DNA of 64,000 bases, taken from NCBI GenBank assembly GCA_002914805.1, contig JXTB01000014.1, forward strand, positions 816,142 to 880,141, written 5' to 3'. The translations under genes were made by a program, and so were the position numbers. The notes beneath the pieces were generated by a model. It searched no databases, was not told where the DNA came from, and worked only from the letters and a program-made list of their open reading frames with translations. This document shows, piece by piece, positions 13,534 to 24,647 of the stretch; the first letter of the stretch is position 1, and each line of letters begins with the position of its first letter. Source of the stretch: Parasponia andersonii. Taxonomy: Eukaryota > Streptophyta > Magnoliopsida > Rosales > Cannabaceae.

Positions 13534-14584
13534 GGGTTAACGGCACAAATTATATCCGAACTATCCAATTCGTTGTAATTTAGTAATTAAAATTTCAATT
13601 GTAGTAATTAAATTATTAAATTTTTTAATTTATGGTAATTTGGTCATTGTACAGTCTAAATTGAAATTATTTTAAATATTTGACTAAAAATACATATAAA
13701 AAGTACATATTAATATCTTAAAATATATTTAAAAAATAATTTAAGAATTAGAATAATCTTCAAAACCCCTCATCTATTTTAACTGAATATCACCGTTAAC
13801 CATATGCTCTCTTAAAATCTAAAAGTATCCCGTCTATTTTGGAAAACGAGAAAAAGTATACTATATCTATCTTTTTGGTCAAATTTGAATTATAAAATGT
13901 CCAAAATACTTATATATATATATATATATATATATTTCTAAAACCTATTACCAAACACTCTCATATTTAATTAGTTTTTTTTTTTCCTTTTCAGATTATA
14001 GGAAAATATTGATGATATTTTTTTTGGCAATATTTTTAAATATTAATTGTAATAAAAAAAATTAAGAAATGAGTTATTTGAATATCAATATCCTAAAGGC
14101 ATTAATTTCATTTAAGAAAAATTTAGTCAAACATTTTACCAAAAAAAGGAGGAGGGTCACCTTTTTCCTATTTTAGAAAATAAAAAAGATATTTTGGATT
14201 TTATGAGAATAAAGGGTTAAGTGTGGTATTTAGTTAAAACATATGGGTTTTTTTAAGATTATCCTTTAGGAATTTCAAGTATAAAAATGTATAATCACAA
14301 AAAGTTTTTCTCTAAAAACCCTTAAAAATGCAAATAGTACATCTTTTCTTATCTCCAAATCCTTTGGTTTAGTTTATTTTCTTTTAAATATACTTTTAGA
14401 CGTTATAACGTACTTTTCACGTGTATTTTTTTGTCAAAAATTTAATGTATATTGCAATTTAGATAATGTATGGGCCAAATTAATTCGAATCGGATTATTT
14501 ATGGATTTAATTGTCACAATTAAAATTTTGAGGACCAAATTGTTACAAAATAGATAATTCTGGGGTCATTTGTGCCATAAACCC
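13534..14584. mobile_element. Non-autonomous TIR element, Mutator-like
   Basis: The two ends are imperfect inverted repeats of about 70 bp. The left end reads GGGTTAACGGCACAAAT and the right end, reversed, GGGTTTATGGCACAAAT. The similarity continues through a TTGTAA(T/C)-AATTT block to AATTGTAG or AATTGTGA. The flanks ATTTTTTCC (left) and ATTTTTACT (right) match at 7 of 9 positions, fitting the 9-bp target duplications of Mutator-type elements. The 1.05-kb interior is AT-rich and non-coding. Confidence 0.6.
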
Positions 14585-14662
14585 ATTTTTACTCGCATTA
14601 GCCCGTCCACAAAGACAAGTCTATGGGCTCGTTTGGGATAATTTTTACTTCCTGAAATAAAA

Positions 14663-14920
14663 GCTCCAAAAGATCTTCTTGAAAAAACTAGTAGGTATTT
14701 ACTTCATTAAAAAGGTCTTCTAATTAAATAAAAAGATTTTTTGACAATTCATCCAAACACCCTCAAAAGTAATTTTTGGGCTCCAAAAGATCTTCTTGAA
14801 AAAACTAGTAGGTATATACTTCATTAAAAAGGTCTTCTAATTAAATAAAAAGATTTTTTGACAATTCATCCAAACACCCTCAAAAGTAATTTTTGGGCTC
14901 CAAAAGATCTTTAGAAGCCA
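14663..14920 (+). repeat. 117-bp tandem repeat, two units plus a partial
   Basis: Units start at 14663, 14780 and 14897 with GCTCCAAAAGATCTTC or GCTCCAAAAGATCTTT. The two full units are almost identical (GGTATTTAC versus GGTATATAC), so the duplication is recent. The flanking words GGGCTCGTTTGGGA and CCAAACACCC look like ends of plant hAT/MITE-type elements, so the array may lie inside one. Confidence 0.8.
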
Positions 14921-15696
14921 TGCCAAACAAAGTTTCACCTTCGGGGTTTTTGTTGATTGTTCAAACACGTTTGTATATGCATAGCAAAATTATGTTGTCC
15001 ATATGTTATGTATTTTGAATTGTAAGTCATCTTTGATCAATTGCAATTGTATTAAATATATTTGTTTAAGTTTGATATTATTATGGCCAATTAGAACTAG
15101 TTCAGTTGGTCCAAAATTTTGGAATTTTGTGTGTGTTTGGTGAGGGGAGGGATGTCAATGGTTCAAGTTTTGGTAGTGTGTGTGCGTGTGTGTGTTATTT
15201 TCCTTTAAATTTGTAATTAATGGTTATCATTAGTTAACCCCTACTTTTTAATTAAAAAAAAGTTTGATACTATTGTTATATAATTTTTTATTTGAAAGGT
15301 CTTCTTATGTAGTTTCATTTCAAGTGTATTTTGTTTTTTTTTTTTTAAAATAAATTTTGGAAGGAGTATCTTTGTCGTTAATATAACTCCAACAACATAT
15401 ACATACAATAAATTTTTGAATGTCTTTAAACTAAATTAATTCATCGTTAATTCAAAGCTAAAATCTTATCAATTTTATGAGCAACTTTGTTGGCATTTCT
15501 ACTATCAGGAACTAAATATATATAGTATATACACTAGGAAAAAGTAGTGTATTATATCTTGTGAGCCCGTTATATTAGACCATAATTATCATTGATTTGA
15601 TAGATAGACTTGGCATTAGAATCATTATTGGAAAAGTCCATAAACATTTTCTAAACTGCACCCTTAATATTTCGGGCAGTTTCAAGATTAAAAGCA

Positions 15697-15739
15697 TAAT
15701 AAATGTTACATGCATGCATAATAAATGTTACATGCATGT
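15697..15739 (+). repeat. Short tandem duplication (~22 bp)
   Basis: CATAATAAATGTTACATG followed by CATG is repeated once directly. The surrounding 14921-16070 is AT-rich and shows no gene. Confidence 0.6.
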
Positions 15740-16071
15740 AATTGACCATTGAAACAAAATTGGACTTATAAAGGTCCAAATTTTGGCCAAACATTGTTCT
15801 GGCAAGTGTGGACACACATAAATCTATACAAATTTAAGCACAAACTAGATGATTTATAAACCCTTCTTGTGCATACCTAAAAGAATATCTATGGCAATCA
15901 AGCTTACCACTCTTTCAAAGCATGACCTGTATATGCCACTGGGAACAAACTTATCTTACCAAATGTAGGACTTAAGTTTTTTCCTATCATTTTTCTAATA
16001 CTAATGGTGCACTTATTCTTATTTAATATGGGTTATTGTCAATTATAGGTATTTGGGTAAAAGAAACATAG

Positions 16072-16465
16072 GAAAGTGAAATAAATACTCTAGTCCCACA
16101 TTGGAAATAAACACACCTAATTCTTCTCAAACTCATTTATATAATTACCTCAACTTCACTATATTGTTACAAATATGATTTTAGCTATTGATTTGGATTT
16201 GATTTTTAAGATTGTTATGATTTTAGTAAATTATATAATTACTACTCTATTTATCTAATTTTATTAAATTATATAATTATATATGAATGAAATTATATAA
16301 CATATGAAAGTGAAATAATTACTCTAGTCCCACATTGGAAACAAAACACCTAATTTTTCTCAAACTCATTTATATAATTACCTCAACTTCACTATATTGT
16401 TACAAGTATGATTTTAGCTTTTGATTTGGATTTGATTTTTAAGAATGTTATGATTTTAGTAAATT
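16072..16465 (+). repeat. Duplicated segment with snRNA-type USE + TATA pairs
   Basis: About 160 bp (16072-16232) recurs at 16309-16465. Each copy carries GTCCCACATTG (16093-16103 and 16327-16337), one mismatch from the plant snRNA upstream sequence element RTCCCACATCG. Each is followed by TATATA at 16138-16143 or 16371-16376, with 34 and 33 bp between the elements. That spacing is the one known for RNA polymerase II-type plant snRNA promoters; U6-type promoters have about 10 bp less. No U1, U2, U4, U5 or U6 sequence follows either copy. They may be decayed promoters, drivers of an unknown ncRNA, or part of a repeat family. Confidence 0.5.
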
Positions 16466-16869
16466 ATCGGTAGATATTGAAGTTAGCGATATACACTTGA
16501 CAAAATAAATAGAATAATTAAGTAAATCATTATCCTTATTAAAATGCAACAAAATAGCATAAATTTTCTACAATTTAAATCATATATTTTAATATATGCA
16601 AAATTATACCTCTAAATTTCACATGATTTGATAATTTATACCTTCCACATATATTTGGACTGAGTAAACCAAAATGTTTGAAAGAATATTATAACAAAAT
16701 CACATCTAAATTCAAGTTTTAATGGTTTTCATTTCAAGGTTTAATTGTTTTAGCAAATGCTTAATACAATTTACGTGTTTGGAAATGAGAATAAGTAAAC
16801 TTATCGATTCTATTTTCAGCATTAAGTGATAGATAAATTCGTCATTTTATGCATGGATGGTAGAATTTT

Positions 16870-17365
16870 TTGGTATATTTGGTACCTATATTTTTCGTGA
16901 TTGGCAAAGTGGTCTTTTAGTTTTTTATTTTGACAATTAAGTCTCTAAGTTTTAAAACATTTGGCAACTAAATTCTTTTTGTTAGTAATTGTTAAAGTGT
17001 TAGATGAAATTGAGCATTTATAAGTACAAGATACGAGGTTTTAATCAACAATTTACTGGCACTATTTGGAATTGTAAGAAAAATAATTAATGGTTAATTA
17101 CAATTAGCAAAATAATATAAAAAATTTTGAAAATAGAAACTTTTAAAATTTCAAAATTTCTCTCAAAAATTCCTTTTTTTGTTTCCCTTCCAAAGTAAAT
17201 AGTATTTGTAAAATACCAATTTCTTTCACTTAAGTATACCATGTTCAAACAAACAAAAAAGATCTAATTGCAAGATTTTTAAAACTTAAAGACGTAATTG
17301 CTAAAAAAATAAGTCAGAGACTGCTTTATCAACCAGCATATAACGTAGGGGACAAAATTCCAATT
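16870..17365. mobile_element. Putative TIR/foldback element upstream of RMI1
   Basis: Roughly 90 bp at the left (TTGGCAAAGTGGTCTTTTAG, then GACAATTAAGTCTCTAAG, then TTTTAAAA) are imperfectly complementary to the right end near 17265-17350. Reversed, that end reads TTGATAAAGCAGTCTCTGAC, GCAATTACGTCTTTAAG, TTTTAAAA. The interior is AT-rich and non-coding. The superfamily is not determined. Confidence 0.5.
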
Positions 17366-17633
17366 TTGTAATATTTTATACACATGATTAAAATTATAGA
17401 AAGTGCATACTTGAGGAGGGTATTTTTGTTGCATTTAACCCGAGTTATGTTGATAGCTCTAATCCAAATTACCAATGAAACGACAAATAAAGAGGTTTAA
17501 ACAAAGAGAACGACATTAATATGCACCCAACGACGTCTTCAACGTGCTTTTCAGTTTTTTCCCTCTTCCTCAACAGCTTCAAAAGAAGTCTGAAAATTTC
17601 GAAAAGCCCAAACTCTGAAACTGAAGCACCGAA

Positions 17634-20600
17634 ATGCTCAGACGACGCCTAAGGCTGAGCTATTCCTCCGACGAAGACGAAGAACTCCATAGCAGTAATC
17701 AACCTCACCAACACCCACATGAAGAGCCCCAGCCCCAGGTATCTGAATTTAACCCTAACCCTACTCCTAATCACTCTGACCCACTCGAAATCTCCGACGA
17801 CGCCGCCGCCGCCGCCGCCGATTTCATTGAAGTATCCGACAGTGACGATTTCATCGACGTCTCTGATAACCTCTCACCCCCTTCGCCACCTCTCGCTCCT
17901 CCTCCGCCGGCGCCAAATTCCGGTCACCGGCCGAGCCCCGTTGGTTCTCCGATTGGGGACTTTCTTCTGGGCCTTGGGTTGAGGTTGAAGAGAGAATGGC
18001 TTGATTCTTGTGTTCGGGGACTTGAGCAGTCCGTTCCGGGGTTCGGCGAGCTCGGAGTTGCAGTGAAGGCCAAGCTTTGTTTCGAGCGGTTCTTGCTCTC
18101 TGATATGAATCAGTCTGCCGGGGGTATTCTTCCTGAAAATGTCGATCGGTTTCACCTTGTTGATCTTCCTGGACCGTATGTTTTGCAGGTTGGTATTCGT
18201 TTTTTGGGAACGAAAAGTTGAAAGAAACGTTTTTTTTTTTTTTTTTAAAGGAAAATAACGAAATGGGGCTGGTGTAATTTTGTTGTTGCTGGTCTAAAAA
18301 CTTCGTCTTTCTTCATTTTTTGAATTGGAATTTTTTTCTTCATTAAGCTGAATTAGAGTTTTGTCATTGTTAATGTGAGGAAAAATCAGTAAAATTAAGG
18401 TTTGTTGAGATTCTAATTGATGGGTTTGATTATGTTGTAATTCATAGTAATTTAATTATCTTGTGTGTTGCGTTGGTACTGTAATAAATATTGATTTTTT
18501 TTGCTCCTTAGAGTTGTTCTCATATTGGACCTAAAAATTTTACAGGTTGATGAGATTGTTAACATAAGTTGTCCACTAAAGGGTAGGTATCAGAAAGCAC
18601 CTCCTGGGATTAAGAGATGTCTAAAGTTGTCCATGACAGATGGTGTTCAACGTGTGTTCGGCATGGAATACAGACCAATTAAGGATCTTGATGCTTTGGC
18701 TCCAGCTGGATTGAAGGTTTTTCTTAGCTCATGTTCTTTTAGATCATTCCTGGCTCTAGTATACTTTCGCATTGGAGTATCTGCATTAGGCATGTGTTTT
18801 ATCTGCAGTAGAAATTTAGAAGGGAAATAAGTTGTGAAAGTTATTGAGGGTTGATATGAAGCTATTGCATTTACAGGTAATGGTGATTAAGGGTTTTTGA
18901 AGGGGTAGCGAAAATATGAAAATAAAATATCTCTGTGTCTGCGCAGATAGTACCTATAGTTTATGTAGTATGGTGTTCTTATCTTCATTTAGAAAGCATA
19001 TGGGTGTATGATGGAATCTTTGTAATGTTTACTGTGGCCTATGATTTCCTTAAATTGGAAGATATCGATCGGTAGCTTTGTTGTGCAAAAGTTCTGATTT
19101 ATTCAATAAGTTATAGACTCATGTTTAAATTTGATCTTATCTGTGGCCTTTCCCTTTCCAGTTCTCGCCTGCTTCTCTGTGCCAATTAAGACAGTTTTGT
19201 GGACTTATTTTTCTTAGTGAGTGTTGTTCATGTTCTGACTTAAACAGGTCATCCTCATGAGTTGTAGGTTGTCATCTGTAATGTGCATATACGGCGTGGA
19301 CTTCTTATGCTGGTCCCCGAAGCCTTTGAAGTTCTAGGAGGATTAGTTGAGGAACTGGAAGCAGCACGACAGCGGCTTGTAGATGAAGTAAATAAACCAC
19401 CCAGAGGAATAAGGTAGATTTGAGATGATAATTCTTTTACTCCTTCAACTCAGCTGATAATTGAATGTTTTATATTGTTCTGCAGAACCAGGAACAGAGT
19501 TGTTCCTCATTTAAGGACTCGAGCAACTAATGCTGCATGGCCATCTGGCAATGCTCATGTTGCTGGGAACAGCCACAATGCAACATCTGATCAAAGAACC
19601 CCCTTACCGGTGTACAACCAAGGTAGTATACATGCATACTTGTTTATACCTAGTACACACATAAATATTGTTTTTGATTTTTGGATCTTAGTGTTTCTCT
19701 GAATTTAAAATACGTTCAGAGATTAAGTTCATATGATGCGTAATCAATGTTGAAAACTCGTAGGAACCTTATGCACAGCCAAGTAACATCATATGCTAAC
19801 TAGTTGTTTGAGAGTTCTTTGCAACTTAGAATTGGGTGAAATTCTTTGAATAAGTGAGCTGATTAACATAAAGAAAAATTTATACTTATGCAAAGTCTTT
19901 TCTTCATTGTTTATTATTTATTGTTTATTTTCGTTTCTTTAGATAAGCCCAATATGTCTGTTAATTTCGTCAAAATTCTCCTTTTGATTCTGAAGTCTTA
20001 ATACTTTATTGTTCAATTGTAGCTGCATTTGTTGCACCTGGTACTGATACCAGTGAAAGGATTGAGGAAGAGTTCCCTGTTCCTGTTAGTGAAGAAATTT
20101 CTGTTCGCAATCCATCAGCTAATGTCATTTTGGGTACGGAAGAGTTTCCTGATACTTATGTTGCGCCTAGTACTGATAGTGCTCAAATGATTGAGGAAGA
20201 GTTCCCTGGTCTTGTTGGTGAAGAAAATTTTAGGCACAACACATCACCTAATATCGTTTTCAGTGCAGAAGAGTTTTCTGTTCCTGGCAGTGCAGAAAGT
20301 GCTATTCCTAGTCTGTCATCCAATGCTGTTACTGGTTCAGAAGGCCTCCATAGGAAAACTTTGCCCACTAGCAGTGCAAGTGCTGTGCGCGGCCCATCTT
20401 CAGATGTCGCCTCGGTTTTGGATGAAACTGATATGGATTCTATTCCTCGTAGCATGACATATCCAGTGTCTGGCCCAGATTTAAATGACGTAATAAATGA
20501 TGAGGAAAACCTTACGGTTGATGAGGTTGAACATCCACTCATACTATCTGGAGTCCGGGAAATCCCTTTCACTTACTTAGCTAGTTTGTCAGCCAAGTGG

Positions 20601-21441
20601 GCTGCAATGAAAGGGAAGGCTCATTCTGTTAAGGGGATAATTAAGGTACGCGTAGTTTTCCATTCGGTCTTGTTAAGCTCTTAGTTATCTCATTTGTTGG
20701 GAAGACAACCTGTATAACTCAGATTTAGCAGTTTGAGTAATAGGGTGACGTTGTTAATGTTGCATTTCTGTTAGTTAATTAGAACTCATACTTGCTTACG
20801 ATGATTGGTTGGTTCGTTTGTAATATTTATGTGATTATATAAGTGTGCACACATATTGCAGTGCTTTTTAACTGGTGTAAAGGAATTCCAATACAAGGAC
20901 AGAACCACATATTACCTTCGGGCGTATGTCGATGATGGTAGTCTAATTTCTGAGATCCTCATAGATCATGAGGTAAGTGCATGTCGAACTTTCACTATGC
21001 TAGGAGCTTTGATGGAATTTGATAAGTTTATTAACTCTTGGTGCTCTTCAGGTTGTACAGAAAGTGATAGGTCATTCTCCACAGGAGGTAACAGCAGCTC
21101 TTTCTTCTTCAGACGTGGCAATTGTTCGCAACATTAAGGATACACTGAAGCAGTTCCAAAAGTTTTTAGTCAATTTCGAGGTAAAAACCATTCACCTAGT
21201 GTTGTTTCTTCATCTCAGACACCTAGTAGCCCCTGTATTTATTACATAATTGGTTGGTACTGTTGTGTTTTAGGGGAAAATGCTTATAGAGATGAATGCA
21301 ACTTCTCTTCCAGTTGCTCTAGAGATGAACGAGGGTTGTCCTGAATCTGATGCGGAGTTGCTATTGGGAAGGTTGAAGTCTTCTATTTCTTCTCAAACAC
21401 AACGGTCTCTTCCCGTGGATCCTATTGATCTGTCCCCTTAA
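17634..21441 (+). CDS. RMI1: RecQ-mediated genome instability protein 1
   Basis: RMI1 works with a RecQ helicase and topoisomerase 3-alpha (the RTR/BTR complex) to dissolve double Holliday junctions in mitotic and meiotic cells. Deduced exons: 17634-18188, 18546-18716, 19268-19413, 19486-19622, 20023-20645, 20862-20972, 21052-21180 and 21274-21441. All join in frame to 679 residues (I recall 644 for Arabidopsis). A disordered acidic N-terminus (about 1-100) has an Ala run and FIEVSDSDDFIDVSD. A DUF1767-like helical segment follows (about 105-165, LGLRLKREWLDSCVRGL). OB-fold 1 is about 180-290 (DEIVNISCPLKGRYQKAPPG, VFGMEYRPIKDLDALAPAGLK, VHIRRGLLMLVPEAFEVLGG). A 208-codon acidic linker exon includes a 43-residue duplication. 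The plant C-terminal OB-fold is near 540-620 (CFLTGVKEFQYKDRTTYYLR and AYVDDGSLISEILIDHE). No lesions seen. Confidence 0.93.
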
Positions 21442-22178
21442 TTTGCTCAACTTGTCTACCTCTACATCTTGTAAGTTACAAAAGGCTGAAAGCAATGGAG
21501 ATCAATTTGCGAGTATCCTCGACGAAGGACTCTTTAAAATCACGGATCATAACCGGTATCAACACACAAATTGGGACACATGAAAAGTTGCGGATGAGGC
21601 AGTTCTTTTTATGGCAACGCTTAGAGCTGAGGTTGAGTTATTAAAGCCTGCTAGGAAAAATTGACTCTTGTTGAGACTATACTGGAGCGACGCCGCATCA
21701 TCCTTCGATTTCCAATAGTGAACCGGGTTCAGTTTTTGGTTTTCGGCTTAACATCAGGCAACCCGTTCTCTTCAATTTTGTCAGTTTACCACACATGGAT
21801 ATATGGATAGCTTTGAGAGGTAAATGTTATGGCATCGGTATCAATCAATACTTGAAGAAAACATGGGTTTTACTGATGAAGAGATCTACTTGAGCTGCAC
21901 TCTTGTACATGGTATCTGTTTATTTATTTTTCGATTCAAATTTTGTTAGGCAAATTCTGTATAAAGCAAACATTTTCAGGCTACCCATCATTCTTTGTCC
22001 AGTATCTTGTACCACGAGGTCCATGACATATGGCATGAATCAAGATTTAGCAAATAAACTTATTGCCATGTAACTTTGTGAAGATTCTCTTATGTTTCTC
22101 TTGTGAACTATCTCAAATAGTTCTCTTTTATTCAAAAACTTCAGTACATGCGATTGACGCTGGAAACGGCTCTGGTTT
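21442..22178. other. Tail-to-tail flank between RMI1 and HSD copy A
   Basis: This 737-bp gap should hold the RMI1 3' UTR and the 3' UTR of copy A. No other gene is recognisable. The first 400 bp have balanced base composition, like transcribed 3' sequence. Confidence 0.5.
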
Positions 22179-24459
22179 TTAGTAACATGAATAAGGCATT
22201 TCGCTGTGGTCAACATTAAGCTCAGGAAAATCAACTACCCCAGGTTGCAGCCCTTGCGTCACCCTGGCTAATGCTTCCACGATTTTCCTACTAGGTGTAT
22301 CTCTATCTGTGGACCCTGGTCCGGGCATTAACAGCAGCCGGTTGCACCATTCCAACACCTCAGGAAAGAATGCGTGCCAATAATAAGTGGCTCTGGCCCA
22401 AGTTGGTACGGTCAAGTAGTAGGCTCCCTCGCAGGCACCGGTCACAATGGCTTTTGCAGTCTCTTTGGCGGGCATTACTGGTGTCATGCTCATTACAACC
22501 TGCAAGTAAAAAAGTTCATATAGTGGTAAGTATAGTCCAAACGATAAGAAGTTGTGTTTTTAATGGTATGAATATGATCGATGAGGTCTAAATCACATAA
22601 TTATTAGTTAAATTATGCTATATACTCCACGAAAAAGAATAAAACTTACATCCCTCATTTCTTGATCTAGTTCCAAGGTTCCTCTTTGGGTTAAGAACTT
22701 GCCCTGAGTCATTTCTGATTCTGTCAAGCCGGGAGTCACAATTGTTATGCCAACTTCTCTCCCTATTTCGACTCTCAATGTCTCATAAAAGCTTGTCACT
22801 GCTGCTTTTGTAGCCTGAATAAAATGTGAAAATTACGCCTAATATCTGTTTTTTAAAACTTCTTTTAAAAATACCTGTTTTTAATTTTTCTTTCAAAAAT
22901 ACTCAGTTCAGTCCACATTTTATATACAAAATATGGTGGTCCACATTTATAATATAAATTTTATTTACAAGGTACACATTTTAACATAAAAACATAAAAT
23001 GTGTGCTAATTTTTAGTGTAATTTTCTAAAATTTTTATTTATAAAATGTAGATCACAGTATATATATATATATATATATATTTAATGCATGATACATTTT
23101 CGGTTTTTAGGTGTAAAAACTTGGTGGTATACATTTAAAAAAAAAAAAAGAATTTCTCCGAAAAAACATTTCTAAAAAAAAAAAAGTATTTCTCCGAAAA
23201 TAGTATAAGAGCGTGTATTTATAAAATAAAAATAAAAAACGGATATTTATGAAAATATGATTTTAAAACGGGTATTTAAAAACTTTTCCCGAATAAAATT
23301 GGTTAAGAGACAGAGAGGGGAAAAAAAAAACCTTAAAAAAATGCTCAAAATCTTAGCTAGTAGTGTAGGAGATTCAAGTTAAGCACTTAAAAGGAGAGTT
23401 CTTTCTTACAGTATAGAGGCCAAGTCGTGGAACTGGTAACCATGAGGCAACAGAGGAAATCACTATGATCTTCCCTTTGGTCCTTTTCAGGTATGGAATT
23501 GCAAAATAGGTTGGATACACTGAACCCCAAAAATTTATATCCTAATCAAACAACCCAAAAATAAAACTATTTAAAAAGAATATTAAACTCAAATTTTAGT
23601 TCTGTCTAGGCTTTTTACTCTCACTTTCTTAGGAACTAAACTTGGGATTTTAGCAAGTAAAAGTGTTAATAGACATTGAAAAATGAATTACCATAGCTGA
23701 AACAAACTTAGTAATATCAGGGGACTCTACAAACATGCAGACAGGAGCTACTCCAGCATTGTTCACCAGATGATCCACTGTTAATTACCATAAAAACAAA
23801 CAAAACTAGCTAAAATTTTCATGAAAACCCTCTTAGAAAAAACTATGAACACATTACAAAAGAGAGAGAGAGAGAGAGAAAAGAACTTAATTTTTTCACT
23901 GACATCTTCCATAATAGTTGATCGTTTCATTAACAAATCTTCTGCAGTCTTCAGCTTTGGAAACATCGGCTGGGATAGTGATGACATCTTTGCAGCCTAG
24001 CAAGGTGGCTATGCTGGCCACTGATTGAAGTCGGCCCTCTCTTCTTGCCACAAGGGCCAAACGAGCTCCTCTTCTAGCATACTCATACGCCATTCTCTTA
24101 AAAACAAAGGCCACAATTTTCATTTTCCGTTATGTATTTCAAAAGTCAAATTACTTGAACATATGATGAATATTCTCTCTGTTGTTTACAAAATTATTAA
24201 CATGCATCTCAAGAAGATCTTCATCTTTCATCAAGTCTTAACAAGTTCAAAACAAAAATTATCTTTGTTTAATTACCTCGCCAATACCAGAGGAGGCTCC
24301 GGTGATGACTACTACTTTTCCCAAAATGTCTTCAGTGAAAATGGGCCGTACAGTGGTGAAAAGGTACTTGAAGAAGAGATATGGAGGCAAAATTATGAGC
24401 AACAAGGTTAGGGATGTAGGAGGGATTAAAATGTTCGTTATGATGTTAATGAAATCCAT
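22179..24459 (-). CDS. HSD: HSD copy A: 11-beta-HSD-like SDR (steroleosin type)
   Basis: Plant HSD/steroleosin proteins are NADP(H)-dependent short-chain dehydrogenases on lipid droplets/ER that act on sterol or brassinosteroid-like hydroxyls. Deduced exons (coding order): 24459-24277, 24096-23904, 23777-23692, 23541-23410, 22814-22650 and 22499-22179, giving 359 residues in frame. An N-terminal hydrophobic segment rich in paired prolines (LIPPTSLTLLLIILPP) is the membrane/lipid-droplet anchor. The cofactor motif TGASSGIG (about 54-61) is followed by the NADP-type RRGARLALVARRE block, then LVNNAG, the catalytic region VISSVAS, and Y197-x3-K201 (YTATK). The C-terminal exon keeps TVPTWARATYYWHAFFPEV. 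All splice sites are GT-AG, but acceptor 2 (TTTTTAAG) is weak. It is the 3'-most member of the minus-strand array; an upstream in-frame ATG at about 24483 is possible but unlike the family. Confidence 0.9.
22838..23295. mobile_element. Putative foldback/MITE in intron 4 of HSD copy A
   Basis: The start of this stretch (TAATATCTGTTTTTTAAAAC, then AAATACCTGTTTTT) is imperfectly complementary to its end (AAAACGGGTATTTAAAAAC preceded by ACGGATATTTATG). It expands intron 4 to about 595 bp. It contains an AT dinucleotide tract at 23060-23081. The termini are not resolved. Confidence 0.45.
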
Positions 24460-24550
24460 AGCTTTGGCAAAAAATTTGAACACAGAAAATGAGTGAAGAG
24501 GAGAACCAGAGAAATACAGGACAGTTTTAATCAGTCGTTTTTGGTTTTAA

Positions 24551-24647
24551 CAAGTGCTATATATATATACAGACATATCATTGTTTGAAAGGGTAGGTAA
24601 CAAGTGCTATATATATATACAGACATATCATTGTTTGAAAGGGTAGG
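24551..24647 (-). repeat. 50-bp tandem duplication in the copy A promoter
   Basis: Unit 24551-24600 is repeated exactly from 24601 for at least 47 bp. Each unit contains a TATATATATATA core, so the duplication gives two candidate TATA boxes about 90 and 140 bp upstream of the ATG of HSD copy A. Confidence 0.85.

Noticed and set aside
14663..14920. CRISPR-like array
   Set aside because: Contiguous 117-bp units without spacers in a plant nuclear context; it is an ordinary tandem repeat.
16165..16330. A U-snRNA gene after the USE/TATA pair
   Set aside because: The sequence after the TATA does not resemble the 5' ends of U1, U2, U4, U5 or U6 and is AT-rich; only the promoter-like pair is reported.
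20183..20572. 129-codon minus-strand frame in RMI1 exon 5
   Set aside because: A shadow of the low-stop acidic coding exon on the plus strand; no domain and no independent start context.
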